Source: Pandoraea bronchicola
GTDB taxonomy: Bacteria > Pseudomonadota > Gammaproteobacteria > Burkholderiales > Burkholderiaceae
DNA length: 64,000 nucleotides
Reading direction: 5' to 3'
Assembly: GCF_902459805.1 (NCBI RefSeq)
Contig: NZ_CABPST010000013.1
Span: 62,001 to 126,000, forward strand
Both the position numbers and the translations under genes were made by a program. The notes below the pieces were generated by a model. That model worked only from the letters and a program-made list of their open reading frames with translations. It did no database searches and was not told the origin of the DNA. Each line of letters begins with the position of its first letter. Positions within the stretch are counted from its first letter, which is position 1. Shown piece after piece: positions 18,189-29,433 of this stretch.

Positions 18189-19409
18189 TCAGGCTGTGCC
18201 CGGCACCAGACGCAGACGCGTGATCTCCGAGGGGGCGCCGAACCGCTTGGGCGGTCCCCAGTAGCCCGTGCCCCGGCTCACATAGATCGCCAGACGGCCA
18301 AGCCGGTGCAGGCCATGGACATACGGCTGTTGCAGCGGCACGAAGTACATCCACGGCCAGAATTGTCCGCCGTGAGTGTGTCCGGAGAGTTGCAGGTCGA
18401 AGCCGGCTTCTCGCGCCGCCGGCGCGCTTCGCGGCTGATGCGCGAGCAGCACACGCGGCACGCCCTCCGGGGCTCCGGCCGCGGCGGCCAGCGGGTCGCT
18501 GCGCTTTTCCGGATCGAAATGGTGTGCCGTAAAGTCCGTTACGCCCGCGACGGTGAGCGATGCGCCTTCGTGCGCGAGCACCACATGCTCGTTTTCGAGC
18601 ACGGTCAGACCGATGCGCCGCAGCTCCTCGACCCACGCCGGCGCGCCCGAGTAGTACTCATGATTGCCCGTACATACGTAGGTGCCGTGGCGTGAGGTGA
18701 GCTGCGCGAGCGGCGCGATGTGTTCGCGTAAGGCAGGCACGCCTCCGTCGACCAGATCGCCGGTGATGGCGACGAGATCCGGCTTGAGTTCGTTGGCGGC
18801 TTCGACGATGGCTTCGATGTAACCGCGGCGAATTGTCGAACTGACGTGAATGTCGCTCAATTGCACGATCGTGAAACCCTTGAGTTCCGCCGGCAGGCCG
18901 GCGATGGGGACGTCGATCTCGACCACACGGGCGAGGCGGCGGGCGTTGTAGAAGCCCAGCAGCGTCGACACCGCGGTGAGCGCCAGCACGATCACGGCTG
19001 AACGGGTGACGAGTTGCTCATCGAGCGCCGAGAAGGCCATCGCCACGCCGAGCACGACATCGCGCAGCAGCGTGAGCACGAAGAGCGTCGAGAAAATGCC
19101 GATGGCGGTCATGCCGGTCCACGTCAGCAACGTCGCGAGCGGCTCTCGCTGGATCGCACGGCTCATCAGGCCCAACGGGATGAGGACGGTCGACATCGCG
19201 AGCCATACGCCACCCAACACCTTCCAACCGAGGGCGACCGGCAGCGGTGTGAGCAGCCGCCAGCCGATGTAGGCATGCAATAGCGCGATGATGGCGAGCA
19301 TCAACCAGCGTGGACGTGCGGGTAATGTGCGTCGCGACGACTTGCCGTGCGCGTGTGCGCCGCCGGACGGGGTCTGCGATGCCTCTGAGGCGTGGGAAGG
19401 TTGCGACAT
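18189..19409 (-). CDS. Membrane-anchored metallophosphoesterase (YaeI/YkuE-like)
   Basis: 406 residues. Four membrane segments lie in the first 160 residues, after a basic N-terminus. The calcineurin-like domain follows with all metal ligands in order: QLSDIHVSS (D-x-H), ITGDLVDGG (G-D), GNHEYYSG (G-N-H-E), a later His in LLAHQPR, and SGHTHGGQFWPW (G-H-x-H). The relatives YkuE and E. coli YaeI (LpxH-unrelated) are membrane-linked phosphodiesterases that may act on phospholipids or UDP-linked lipids. The substrate is unknown. The gene stands alone between the acylphosphatase and the pyrophosphohydrolase. Confidence 0.9.
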   Translation of the reverse strand: MSQPSHASEASQTPSGGAHAHGKSSRRTLPARPRWLMLAIIALLHAYIGWRLLTPLPVALGWKVLGGVWLAMSTVLIPLGLMSRAIQREPLATLLTWTGMTAIGIFSTLFVLTLLRDVVLGVAMAFSALDEQLVTRSAVIVLALTAVSTLLGFYNARRLARVVEIDVPIAGLPAELKGFTIVQLSDIHVSSTIRRGYIEAIVEAANELKPDLVAITGDLVDGGVPALREHIAPLAQLTSRHGTYVCTGNHEYYSGAPAWVEELRRIGLTVLENEHVVLAHEGASLTVAGVTDFTAHHFDPEKRSDPLAAAAGAPEGVPRVLLAHQPRSAPAAREAGFDLQLSGHTHGGQFWPWMYFVPLQQPYVHGLHRLGRLAIYVSRGTGYWGPPKRFGAPSEITRLRLVPGTA

Positions 19410-19487
19410 AGTGTTGTCTGGTCGGATTCGGGGGCGGACGTGGCCGTTATGCGGGCGCGGCGCTCAATTGCAAGGGCAGGTGATCCA

Positions 19488-19868
19488 TTACGCTTGCGGC
19501 GCCGGGTACTTCTGCGCGTTCATCACGAGCTTCTCGGCGACGGCGCGATTCAGATCGACACCAAGGACCGACGACAGCCGCACGAGATACATGGCGATAT
19601 CCGCCAGTTCCTGCTCGACATGCCGGGCCTCGCTCGTTTGCATGACGGCCCTGGCCTCGGCATCCGTGTGCCACTGGAAGATCTCGACGAGCTCTGCCAC
19701 TTCGACGGATAACGCCATCGCAAGGTTCTTCGGCGTGTGGTACCGGTGCCAGTCGCGCGCGTCGGCGAACGCATGCAGGGCCGTTTCCAGTCCTGTCGTA
19801 TCAATGAGGCGGGCGCGCACGGCATTGGCGTCGCCGGAGACAGCACAATCCTTGGGGGCAGCGGACAT
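19488..19868 (-). CDS. MazG-like nucleotide pyrophosphohydrolase (RS21-C6/dCTPase type)
   Basis: 126 residues from the ATG at 19868; the frame runs upstream to 20033 without coding character. The all-alpha NTP-PPase motifs are present: NLAMALSVEVAELVEIFQW (E-x-x-E) and EQELADIAMYLVRLSSVLGVDL (E-x-x-D), the Mg2+-binding helices. ARDWHRYHTPKNLA is the typical start of the RS21-C6/dCTP pyrophosphatase group. It would hydrolyse modified or surplus dNTPs to the monophosphate. Divergent from the ferredoxin-like gene at 19940. Confidence 0.9.
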   Translation of the reverse strand: MSAAPKDCAVSGDANAVRARLIDTTGLETALHAFADARDWHRYHTPKNLAMALSVEVAELVEIFQWHTDAEARAVMQTSEARHVEQELADIAMYLVRLSSVLGVDLNRAVAEKLVMNAQKYPAPQA

Positions 19869-19939
19869 GAGGGACGATATTCGGAGATGGCGGCCGCAGG
19901 CGGGCTCGGGGACGCGACAAAAAGCCGCAGGAACGAGGT

Positions 19940-20350
19940 ATGGTAGCGCGTTGGTGCAAGATGCGCCGCGCACCGTCCCGATCACTTCTGAACCTGCATC
20001 CTTTGGACCGCTCGCTTCCCGATCCCGTCCCATCGACCGAAACGCCCGAGCCGATGCCGTATCGCGTCACGCTCGTGCCGTCGGGCTGGCAGTTCGATGC
20101 ACCGGCCGGCATGCCGATCCTGCTCGCGGCGCTGGCCGCCGGTATCAAGCTGCCAAGTCTGTGCCGCAACGGCACCTGTCGAGCGTGCCTGTGTCAGGCG
20201 AAAACTGGCGGCGCGCCTGCGCCGGTGGCCTACCGGATCGAATGGCCCGGGCTGTCGCGCGAAGAGAAACGGGATGGCTGGTTGCTGCCATGCTGCGCGC
20301 ATGCGCGTGCCGACCTCGTCATCGACGCGCCTGACGCCGCGCTTTGTTAA
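19940..20350 (+). CDS. Small 2Fe-2S ferredoxin-like protein
   Basis: 136 residues from the ATG at 19940, which has an aggaacgagg ribosome-binding sequence just upstream; an ATG at 20054 would give a 98-residue ferredoxin core. The plant-type 2Fe-2S motif is seen as LCRNGTCRACLCQ (C-x4-C-x2-C) and the fourth ligand is in LLPCCAHARADLVID. The preceding strand GWQFDAPAGMPILLAALAAGIKLP is the usual beta-grasp opening. It probably transfers electrons; no reductase or oxygenase partner is adjacent. Confidence 0.85.
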   Translation: MVARWCKMRRAPSRSLLNLHPLDRSLPDPVPSTETPEPMPYRVTLVPSGWQFDAPAGMPILLAALAAGIKLPSLCRNGTCRACLCQAKTGGAPAPVAYRIEWPGLSREEKRDGWLLPCCAHARADLVIDAPDAALC

Positions 20351-20413
20351 ACTTGCCGCTATCTGGCGCTCGCCTCCGAGCTGTCATAACCGTTTCAGGA
20401 TCAGGAAAGCCGA

Positions 20414-22081
<1,668 letters not shown>

Positions 22082-22087
22082 TGCAGG

Positions 22088-22117
22088 AAAAGGCGCCGCA
22101 AGGCGCCTTTTCTGTTT
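22088..22117 (+). terminator. Rho-independent terminator of ettA
   Basis: Perfect 10-bp stem aaaaggcgcc (22088-22097) / ggcgcctttt (22102-22111) with loop gcaa, continuing ctgttt. It begins 7 bp after the ettA stop. Confidence 0.9.
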
Positions 22118-22236
22118 GAACGGTGGACGACGGGGCGGCAGCAACGAGCCTGTGGTCCACAGCCCGTGTTCGACGTGTCATGCCAATGCCCAGTGCGCGG
22201 CATGGCCCGCCATTTTGACGAATCAGGAGTGTGCAA

Positions 22237-23034
22237 ATGAGCCAGTCAGTGAATCAGTTGAATGGGAAAGTCGCCGTGGTGACCGGTGCGGCCAGCGGCA
22301 TCGGAAAGGAAATCGCGCTCACGCTCGCGCGCGCCGGGGCGGCCGTGGCGATTGCCGATCTGAACCAGCAGGGCGCCGATGCGGTGGCCGAAGAAATCAA
22401 AGCGGCCGGCGGCCGTGCCATCGGCGTGGCGATGGACGTGACCAGCGAAGAGGCGGTGAACAGCGGCATCGACAAGGTGGCCGACACCTTCGGTTCGGTC
22501 GACATCCTGATCTCCAACGCGGGCATCCAGATCGTCAATCCCATCGAGAACTACGCGTTTTCCGACTGGAAGAAAATGCAGGCCATTCACGTGGACGGCG
22601 CGTTCCTCACGACCAAGGCGGCGCTCAAGCACATGTACAAGGATGACCGCGGCGGCATCGTCATCTACATGGGGTCGGTGCATTCGCACGAGGCGTCGCC
22701 GCTGAAGTCGGCCTACGTGGCGGCCAAGCACGCCCTGCTGGGACTCGCGCGCGTGCTCGCCAAGGAAGGTGCGAAGCACAACGTTCGCTCGCACGTCATT
22801 TGCCCGGGCTTCGTGCGCACGCCGCTCGTCGACAAGCAGATTCCGGAGCAGGCCAAGGAACTCGGTATTTCGGAAGACGAGGTCATCAGGAAGGTCATGC
22901 TCGGCGGCACGGTCGACGGTGTGTTCACCACGGTCGACGACGTTGCGCAAACCGCGCTCTTCCTCGCCACGTTCCCGACGGCGGCTTTCACGGGGCAGTC
23001 GTTCGTGGTGAGCCACGGCTGGTTCATGCAGTAA
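22237..23034 (+). CDS. bdhA: 3-Hydroxybutyrate dehydrogenase (SDR)
   Basis: 265 residues from the ATG at 22237, placed 7 bases after an aggag box; a GTG at 22231 is in frame. Classical SDR motifs: [21 protein letters not shown] (T-G-x3-G-x-G), [15 protein letters not shown] (N-A-G), Ser in [26 protein letters not shown] with Y-x3-K, and the C-terminal SHGWFMQ shared by bacterial BdhA. It interconverts D-3-hydroxybutyrate and acetoacetate with NAD, the last step of PHB breakdown. The patatin gene follows 83 bp downstream, the same pairing as bdhA-patD in Legionella. Confidence 0.93.
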   Translation: MSQSVNQLNGKVAVVTGAASGIGKEIALTLARAGAAVAIADLNQQGADAVAEEIKAAGGRAIGVAMDVTSEEAVNSGIDKVADTFGSVDILISNAGIQIVNPIENYAFSDWKKMQAIHVDGAFLTTKAALKHMYKDDRGGIVIYMGSVHSHEASPLKSAYVAAKHALLGLARVLAKEGAKHNVRSHVICPGFVRTPLVDKQIPEQAKELGISEDEVIRKVMLGGTVDGVFTTVDDVAQTALFLATFPTAAFTGQSFVVSHGWFMQ

Positions 23035-23050
23035 GCCGGCGGTCCCCCCG

Positions 23051-23075
23051 CGCCGGCACATGTCGTGTGCCGGCG
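23051..23075. repeat. Intergenic hairpin between bdhA and the patatin gene
   Basis: cgccggcaca (23051-23060) pairs with tgtgccggcg (23066-23075) across a 5-nt loop. There is no T-run, so it may be an mRNA stability or attenuation hairpin inside the bdhA-patatin transcript. Confidence 0.5.
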
Positions 23076-23117
23076 TTGCCCTCAAGGTCAGCATCAGGAA
23101 GTCTCAGGAGAACGGTC

Positions 23118-24299
23118 ATGACGGCCAACCCGCCGAAAGTCCCCAAACGTGCCATCGATCTGCCGCCTTACGAGACGGTGGCGCTCGTCTTGCAGGGCGG
23201 GGGGGCGCTCGGGGCCTATCAGGCAGGCGTGTACGCCGGATTGTTCGAAGCCGGCATTGCGCCGAACTGGATCGCGGGCATTTCCATCGGCGCGCTCAAT
23301 ACGGCCATCATCGCGGGCAATCCGCCGGAGCGCCGCATGGCGCAGCTCGAAGCGTTCTGGCGCACGATCTGCGAGCCGGCCGTGTTTCCGCCGCTGCCCG
23401 CACCGTTCGAAGCGGCCATCCTCAACGGTCCCGAGTCGGGGCGCATCGCCTACAGCGCATGGCAGGCCTGGCGCGCCATGGTCGAAGGCCAGAAAGGCTT
23501 CTTCACACCGCGCTGGCCGCAGCCGTTGCCTACCGCCATGGGGGATCCGGCGCATGCGAGTTTCTACGACACGTCGGCGCTGCGCAGCACGCTGGAGCGT
23601 TTCGTCGACTTCGACCGCATCAATTCGCGCGAGATTCGCGTGTCCGTGGGCGCCGTCAATGTGCATACGGGCAACTTCGTCTATTTCGATAACACGCGCG
23701 AAGTGCTGCGCGCAGAGCACTTCATGGCGTCCGGCGCGTTGCCGCCGGGGTTTCCCGCCGTGGAGATCGACGGTCAATACTTCTGGGATGGCGGTCTCGT
23801 GTCGAACACGCCGCTCTCGGAGGTGCTGGGCACGTCGCCGCGTCGCGACACGCTCGCGTTTCAGGTTGATCTGTGGAGTGCGCGCGGGCCGCTGCCCGAC
23901 AATCTGAACGACGTCGCCGACCGGCAGAAAGACATTCAATTCTCGAGCCGCACGCGTCTCGTGACCGACAATCTGCAGCGTGCGCAACACTATCGCCGCG
24001 TGTTACGAGAAGTCCTCGAGCGGGTGCCTGCGGAGGTGCGCGCGCGCGATCCGTGGTGTCACGCGGCGGAAGAAATTGCTTGCAGCAAACGCTATAACGT
24101 CATTCAGCTCATCTACCGCAACAAGGAGTACGAGGGGCACTACAAGGACTATCAGTTCGGGCTCTCCACCATGCTCGAGCACTGGGCGAGCGGTCTCGAC
24201 GACGTGCGGCGCACGCTTGCGCATCCCGAATGGCTGACGATGCCCAATGGCTCGTCGGGCTTTGTCACGCACGACATTCATCGTCAGGAAGTCGTCTGA
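23118..24299 (+). CDS. Patatin-like phospholipase (PatD-type, with C-terminal DUF3734)
   Basis: 393 residues; the ATG follows an aggag box by 7 bases. The patatin domain has the oxyanion loop LVLQGGGALGAYQAG, the nucleophile elbow GISIG (Ser near residue 60) and the catalytic Asp in FWDGGLVSNTPL. The C-terminal third (about 290-393, with RRVLREVLERVPAE and CSKRYNVIQLIYRNKEYEGHYKDYQFG) is the extension seen in PatD-like proteins. It should be a Ser-Asp phospholipase A or lipase. The link to bdhA suggests a role in lipid or PHB turnover. It is a cytoplasmic protein without a signal peptide. Confidence 0.9.
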   Translation: MTANPPKVPKRAIDLPPYETVALVLQGGGALGAYQAGVYAGLFEAGIAPNWIAGISIGALNTAIIAGNPPERRMAQLEAFWRTICEPAVFPPLPAPFEAAILNGPESGRIAYSAWQAWRAMVEGQKGFFTPRWPQPLPTAMGDPAHASFYDTSALRSTLERFVDFDRINSREIRVSVGAVNVHTGNFVYFDNTREVLRAEHFMASGALPPGFPAVEIDGQYFWDGGLVSNTPLSEVLGTSPRRDTLAFQVDLWSARGPLPDNLNDVADRQKDIQFSSRTRLVTDNLQRAQHYRRVLREVLERVPAEVRARDPWCHAAEEIACSKRYNVIQLIYRNKEYEGHYKDYQFGLSTMLEHWASGLDDVRRTLAHPEWLTMPNGSSGFVTHDIHRQEVV

Positions 24300-24399
24300 C
24301 GCCGCGTGCGCTCCCATCCCTTTCGTACTACCCCTGTGGCGTGCCCCCCGACACGCCACAGGGCCCCGCGACCGGCGCTGGCATCGCGCCGGCACTACG

Positions 24400-26277
24400 C
24401 TAAACAGGGTCTCCCGCACAACGCTTCGATGACTGCGTCAGCGCTGTCTCCAGCCGTGTCTTGAGCGGTTGCAGATCGAGCAGCATGGCCGTGCGGGCGG
24501 TGCCGTCGGCCGCAGGCAGCTCGACCGCGTCGCGCATGTCGTTGCGCATTTCATGCGTGGCCCGGCCAAGCAGCATGGCCGGCACCGGCAGCTTGTCGGC
24601 TTCGTCGAGCGTGACGATATTCTCGACGGCGTCGACGAGCAGCCCGAGCTTGTCCTTGCCGTGTTCGATGACGAGAATCTTGCGCGCTTGCGCATCGTCT
24701 TGCGGCGGCATGCCGTACAGCGCACGCAGATCGACGATGGTCACCAGCTCGCGCCGCAGATTGAGCATGCCGCGCACGAATGGCGGTGCACCCGGGGCCG
24801 GCATGACATCCGGCGAGTCGTGAATGATCTCGCGCAACTGGTCCAGACGCACTGCCAGCATGTGCTGCAGACGGAACGACACGTAAGCATGTCGCGTGCC
24901 GCGCGAGGACTTCCCGACGGCGCCGCGCCAAGCCGAATCGCCCGCTTTCGCGCGCTGGGCGTTATCGGTCTCCCGATACAGCTCGCGATGGCCGCGAGTG
25001 AGGTCCAGCACTTGCGAATGCGTGAAGAGTTCGTCGGCGTTGAGTAGCACGATGTCGTCGGTCTGCTCGCGCGTGATGCAACCGGAGAAAAGCTGCGCGT
25101 GCGACGCGCTGAAGGATGGCATGGCGAGCAGTTCGTCGGCGAAGTACGTCACGATGCTATCGACCGCGTCGACCAGCAGGCCGAAGTGCACATCCTCCTG
25201 TTTGACGATCAGAATCCGGCGCGGGTCCGACGCGGTGCCCGCGATGCCGGCCTCCGGGCAGCTCGCGTGCAGACCGAGGAAGTGAGCGAAGTCGATGACC
25301 GGCACGACCGTGCCGCGCAGGTTGAGCATGCCGACGCAAAACACGCTGGCGAGCGCCGAGTTCTGCAAGTCGGGGATGCGGATGATTTCGCGAATCGCGC
25401 TCATCGGCAGCGCGAGACGTGAATGCTCGACCGTGAACGACACGCACTGCAACCTTTGACGTTGCTGGCGGCGCTGCGGTGCGACGAGGGCCTGACGCGC
25501 GAGCAACTGCGGCATGTTCTCGATATGCACGAGCGCATGTGGCGCCAGGATCTGCAGAATGCGGTCGCCGCCGTCGAGCTTGATCGCACCGCAGACCACC
25601 TGCGGCGCGGTGTGCGACGGGTCGTACTCAAACCCGGTGCGCTGCGAGGCACGCACGCGCAGGATCTCGCTGGTGGCGTCGAACAGCAGCCCCACACGCA
25701 CCCCATCGACGTCGACGATCGCGACCTTCTCAGTCACGGCTGCGAGCTTGCTCGACGCCTCCGAAGCGAGGGCCAGCAGCGGCTTCAGATCGATGATGGG
25801 AATGAGCGTGCCGCGAAGGTTGAAAAGACCTAGCAGAAAGGGCGGCGAGAGCGGCACAGGCGTAATGCGTGCCGGGTAGTTCACCACCTCCTGTAGCGCG
25901 GCGATGGGTAGCGCGAACTCGACGTTGCCCAGATGAAAGGAGCCGAAGACTTCGATGTCGTCCCGGCGGGGGGCGCGCGGTGTGCAGGGCGTGGAAGGCG
26001 CTACGGAATTGGCAGGTCGATCCAGCGCCTGAGCCCGGGCCTCGGCGCAGGGAACATCCGCCGGCGACGGTGGCACCTCGGCATCGAGCGGAAATGGCGT
26101 GCCGCGCAGGCGCGTTGCCGTTGTCCCGGCGGGCAAGCCATAACCGGCAAGACCTGCGTCGCCGTCGCGCCCGAAGCCCGCATACCCTTGATACGGCGAT
26201 ACCGTGGGCGGCAGCACCGTCGTGCCCGCGACGGCGTCGCGATGCAGAAAGGGAAATCCCGGCGTGCGTGCATTCAT
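24400..26277 (-). CDS. Triple CheW-domain chemotaxis coupling protein
   Basis: 625 residues. After an N-terminal Pro/Ala-rich tail of about 105 residues come three consecutive CheW modules: about 108-250 (FHLGNVEFALPIAALQEVV, LLGLFNLRGTLIPIIDL), about 275-420 (FTVEHSRLALPMSAIREII, GMLNLRGTVVPVIDF) and about 465-610 (VRGMLNLRRELVTIVDLRALYG). Each retains the core G-x-x-N-L-R-G-x-x-x-P/T-V/I-D motif. CheW couples receptors to the kinase CheA in the array; chained CheW modules could bridge several receptor or kinase units. Its ATG overlaps the cheD stop by 4 bp. No cheA is present in the operon. Confidence 0.9.
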   Translation of the reverse strand: MNARTPGFPFLHRDAVAGTTVLPPTVSPYQGYAGFGRDGDAGLAGYGLPAGTTATRLRGTPFPLDAEVPPSPADVPCAEARAQALDRPANSVAPSTPCTPRAPRRDDIEVFGSFHLGNVEFALPIAALQEVVNYPARITPVPLSPPFLLGLFNLRGTLIPIIDLKPLLALASEASSKLAAVTEKVAIVDVDGVRVGLLFDATSEILRVRASQRTGFEYDPSHTAPQVVCGAIKLDGGDRILQILAPHALVHIENMPQLLARQALVAPQRRQQRQRLQCVSFTVEHSRLALPMSAIREIIRIPDLQNSALASVFCVGMLNLRGTVVPVIDFAHFLGLHASCPEAGIAGTASDPRRILIVKQEDVHFGLLVDAVDSIVTYFADELLAMPSFSASHAQLFSGCITREQTDDIVLLNADELFTHSQVLDLTRGHRELYRETDNAQRAKAGDSAWRGAVGKSSRGTRHAYVSFRLQHMLAVRLDQLREIIHDSPDVMPAPGAPPFVRGMLNLRRELVTIVDLRALYGMPPQDDAQARKILVIEHGKDKLGLLVDAVENIVTLDEADKLPVPAMLLGRATHEMRNDMRDAVELPAADGTARTAMLLDLQPLKTRLETALTQSSKRCAGDPV

Positions 26278-26801
26278 GATTCCCGCCCCACGAGTCGAAG
26301 AGAGGGGCGACGCGGCATCGCAGCCCCCCCGTTGGCGCCGATCGTGCGCACATGGAACGCGTGATGCGCACAGTCGATGGTCAGTTGCCGTCCGATTTCA
26401 CCGCCGACCTCGACGTGTACGATCGGAATGCCTGTCTCGGCAATCAACGCCTGAGCCATCTTGGCGTTGGCGACACCGATCAGCCCGTGCCGGGCGGGCG
26501 GCTGATGCGGCATCATGTTGCCGCCGCCCGCGATCACGGCTTCGATCTCGCAGCGGCGTGCGCTGTCGGCCTTCATCAGGGCAAGCAGCGACGGCACGGC
26601 TTGCGTGACGTACTTCGCACCGATGGCGAGGGTCGGATTAGGCGCCTCCGGCAACAAGCAGTGCGCAAGTCCGTAAAGGCCGCGCGAGCGCCACATCAGA
26701 CCGATTCCCACACACGAGCCGAGGGTGGCGCGCAGCACATCTTCGCCGCGCCCGATGCGCACCTCGCCCATCAACACCTGAATGTCATGCGACGGCCCCA
26801 T
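26274..26801 (-). CDS. cheD: Chemoreceptor glutamine deamidase CheD
   Basis: 175 residues. CheD motifs: RATLGSCVGIGL with the catalytic Cys, and GLAHCLLPE with the catalytic His, followed by the beta-rich core (EAVIAGGGNMM, IGVANAKMAQALIAETGIPIVHVEVGGEIGRQLTID). The enzyme converts specific receptor glutamines to glutamates and often binds CheC. It overlaps cheR upstream by 17 bp and the triple-CheW gene downstream by 4 bp, so the three are translationally coupled. The likely substrate is the PAS receptor at the head of the operon. Confidence 0.93.
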   Translation of the reverse strand: MGPSHDIQVLMGEVRIGRGEDVLRATLGSCVGIGLMWRSRGLYGLAHCLLPEAPNPTLAIGAKYVTQAVPSLLALMKADSARRCEIEAVIAGGGNMMPHQPPARHGLIGVANAKMAQALIAETGIPIVHVEVGGEIGRQLTIDCAHHAFHVRTIGANGGAAMPRRPSLRLVGRES

Positions 26802-27627
26802 TTAACGCTCCCTGATTCCGGTAAATGAGCGGTTGCTCAAACTGATAGCCGGTCGAGAGCCGCGTGAGCGACTCGGATTCACCGACAATCAGCACGCCTT
26901 CGGGGGCAAGCGTGCGGCGGACGTTCTCGAGCACACGCTCCTGATCGGTGGTTTCGAAATAGATGAGCACATTGCGCAGCATCACGAGATCGAACGCTTC
27001 ACGACGCGCCATGCGCTGATACAGGTTGTGTTCGGCAAACGAGATGTGCGCGCGCAACTCGGGCGCGACAGTGAAGCCACCGGCGCCCGGGCGGAAATAC
27101 TTCGCCAGCATGGCCGGACGCTGCTGCTTGAGGCCATCGATGCTGCGCCCGCCGTAGTTGCCTGCCATCGCCACGGCCAGCACCTGACTCGAGATGTCGG
27201 TGGCATGGATCTGGTACTGGAAACCGCTGTGCCGTGCGCGGAACTCCTCGCAGATCATCGCCGCCGAGTAAGACTCCTCGCCGGACGAGGCGGCGGCCGA
27301 CCACATCTGGAATGTCCGCCCGGGATTGGCGGCATGCCAGCGCGGCAGGAAATGCTGAGAAAAGTAGTCCCAGACACGCGGCGTGCGAAAGAACGTGGTC
27401 TCGTTCGTCGTGACCAGATTGACGAAGTTGCGCACTTCGTCGGGCGTGTTCTCGAGCAGCGCGAGATAGTCGCGGTAACAGCGCAGTGAGAGTGCGCGCA
27501 GGCGAGGGCGCAGGCGGCCCTGCAACATGGTCCACTTCTTCTCGTTCATCGAGATACCCGTGTGCCGGTGAACTGCGCGCAGAAGCGCCAGTTGGGTACC
27601 GGGATCGGCGTCGGCTTCGATTTCCAT
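26785..27627 (-). CDS. cheR: Chemotaxis protein methyltransferase CheR
   Basis: 280 residues with the CheR N-terminal helical domain (about 15-70, GISMNEKKWTMLQGRLRPRLRALSL) and the SAM-binding domain (FQMWSAAASSGEESYSAAMIC, then ATDISSQVLAVA, and FDLVMLRNVLIYF). TTNETTFFRTPRVWDYF is the conserved CheR stretch before the SAM fold. It methylates receptor glutamates. No C-terminal TPR is attached. It lies about 110 bp after the receptor gene. Confidence 0.95.
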   Translation of the reverse strand: MEIEADADPGTQLALLRAVHRHTGISMNEKKWTMLQGRLRPRLRALSLRCYRDYLALLENTPDEVRNFVNLVTTNETTFFRTPRVWDYFSQHFLPRWHAANPGRTFQMWSAAASSGEESYSAAMICEEFRARHSGFQYQIHATDISSQVLAVAMAGNYGGRSIDGLKQQRPAMLAKYFRPGAGGFTVAPELRAHISFAEHNLYQRMARREAFDLVMLRNVLIYFETTDQERVLENVRRTLAPEGVLIVGESESLTRLSTGYQFEQPLIYRNQGALNGAVA

Positions 27628-27735
27628 ATCGGGCCCTCGTGGAGGACGTTGGGTCCGGTTCTGCGTGGCCGGTCAGAACCGGAATATGCCTGCGAGCGAC
27701 CGAGGCAAGCGCCCGCGGTCGTTGCCGGGTAGTGC

Positions 27736-29433
27736 TTACACCTTGAATCGCGATACCGTGCGGTCGAGTTCCTCGGCGCCTTGATTGAGGCCGGTCGTTG
27801 CCTGTGCGATCGTCTCGCACGCACCTGCGGACTTCTCCGTTTCTTCCGCGACGTGCTGAATGGCGAGGCTCACTTCGCGTGCGGCGACGAGCTGCTCTTC
27901 GGCCGCGCACGAAATCTCGGAGATCGCCTGCGTGGTGCGCGACACCCCGCCCACGATCTTCTCGAACGCCTCGCCTGCCTGCCGCGACACTTCGCTGCCT
28001 TGGGCCACGCGCTTGGTCGACTCGTTGATGAGCTTGGAGATTTCCTTCGTCGCTTGCGAAGAGCGTTCGGCGAGCTTGCGTACCTCGTCGGCGACAACCG
28101 AGAAGCCGAGCCCGTGCTCGCCGGCACGAGCGGCCTCGATGGCCGCGTTGAACGCCAGCAGGTTGGTCTGCCCGGCGATCTCGCCGATGACCTTCACGAT
28201 CTCGCTGATGTCTTCTGAGGACTTGTTGATCAGTTCCATGGCCTCGACCGAGCGGGCAATGGCGCGCGCACCGGTTTCGGCTTCCTGCTGTGTCGATTTG
28301 GCGAGCTGATCGGCCCCCTTGGTGTTGTCGGCAATCGAGTTGATCGATGCCGTCAGTTCTTCGATGGACGCGTTCATCTCTTCGACCGTTGCACCGAGCG
28401 CCTGAGCACCGGTCGCCACGGTATTGGCGCGATCGGCAATGTCGCGCGACGCGCCCGAGAACTCGCCTGCCGAATTGACCACCTTGCCGATCACGCTGCG
28501 CAGGTCGTCCATCATGTGACGAATGCCGTCGGCCAACTGGTCGATGGGGTCGGTGCCCGAGACGGCAATCTCGCCGGTCAGGTCGCCCGCTGCCGCGCGA
28601 TTGACCGTGTCGAGCAGCAGTGCCACCTTGCGCTGATCGTCTTCGGCGCGGCGCTTCACGCTCGCCTCAAGCTCGACCTGCTGCGTGATGTCGGTGGCGA
28701 ACTTCACGACCTTGTAGGGACGTGCGTTCGCGTCGAGGATCGGGTTGTACGTCGCCTGAATCCAGACTTCCCTGCCGCCGCGTCCGATGCGCTTGTAGCG
28801 ACCCGCGTCGAACTCGCCGCGATTGAGCTTCGCCCAGAAGTCGTGATACATCGGCGAAGCGGTGTACTCCGGCTCGCAAAACAGACGATGGTGCTTGCCG
28901 CGAATCTCGTCGAGCGAGTACCCCAGCGTCTTTAAAAAATTGTCGTTGGCGGTAATGACGGTGCCGTCGAGATTGAACTCGATGACGGCCTGCGCGAGGT
29001 CTATCGCGCGCACCTTGCCTTCGAACTCGGCCTGACGGCCCCTGTCGGCGGTAATGTCGGTGGCGAACTTGATGACCTTGTAGGCCGCGCCGTTGGCGTC
29101 GAACACCGGGTTGTACGAGGCACGAATCCACACTTCACGACCGCCTTTGCCGATGCGTTTGTACTCGCCGGAATCAAACTCGCCGCGACCGAGTTTGGCC
29201 CAGAAGTCGCGATAGGCCGCAGACGCCGCGTAATCCGTTTCGCAGAACATGCGGTGGTGCTGGCCCTGAATTTCGTCGAGCCGGTAGCCGATCGTTTGCA
29301 GGAAATTTTCGTTGGCATGCAGGATGCGGCCCTGCAAGTCGAATTCGATGACGGCCTGCACGCGATTGAGTGCGGCGCTGACGGCCTGTAGTTCCTGCTG
29401 CTCCATTTGGAATTCAGGCGTGGCGATTTCCAT
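27736..29433 (-). CDS. Soluble methyl-accepting chemotaxis protein with tandem PAS domains
   Basis: 565 residues with no membrane segment. Two PAS domains (about 12-120 and 133-242) are close copies: both share the frames ANxNFLxTxGYxLDEIxGxHHRxFCE and the ending YKVxKFATDIT, pointing to a recent internal duplication. A short HAMP-like linker follows, then the signalling domain with the highly conserved tip [41 protein letters not shown] (about 410-450). PAS pairs of this kind often bind haem or flavin and sense redox or oxygen (Aer-like). There is no C-terminal NWETF-type tether for CheR. It heads the cheR-cheD-cheW3 operon. Confidence 0.93.
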   Translation of the reverse strand: MEIATPEFQMEQQELQAVSAALNRVQAVIEFDLQGRILHANENFLQTIGYRLDEIQGQHHRMFCETDYAASAAYRDFWAKLGRGEFDSGEYKRIGKGGREVWIRASYNPVFDANGAAYKVIKFATDITADRGRQAEFEGKVRAIDLAQAVIEFNLDGTVITANDNFLKTLGYSLDEIRGKHHRLFCEPEYTASPMYHDFWAKLNRGEFDAGRYKRIGRGGREVWIQATYNPILDANARPYKVVKFATDITQQVELEASVKRRAEDDQRKVALLLDTVNRAAAGDLTGEIAVSGTDPIDQLADGIRHMMDDLRSVIGKVVNSAGEFSGASRDIADRANTVATGAQALGATVEEMNASIEELTASINSIADNTKGADQLAKSTQQEAETGARAIARSVEAMELINKSSEDISEIVKVIGEIAGQTNLLAFNAAIEAARAGEHGLGFSVVADEVRKLAERSSQATKEISKLINESTKRVAQGSEVSRQAGEAFEKIVGGVSRTTQAISEISCAAEEQLVAAREVSLAIQHVAEETEKSAGACETIAQATTGLNQGAEELDRTVSRFKV

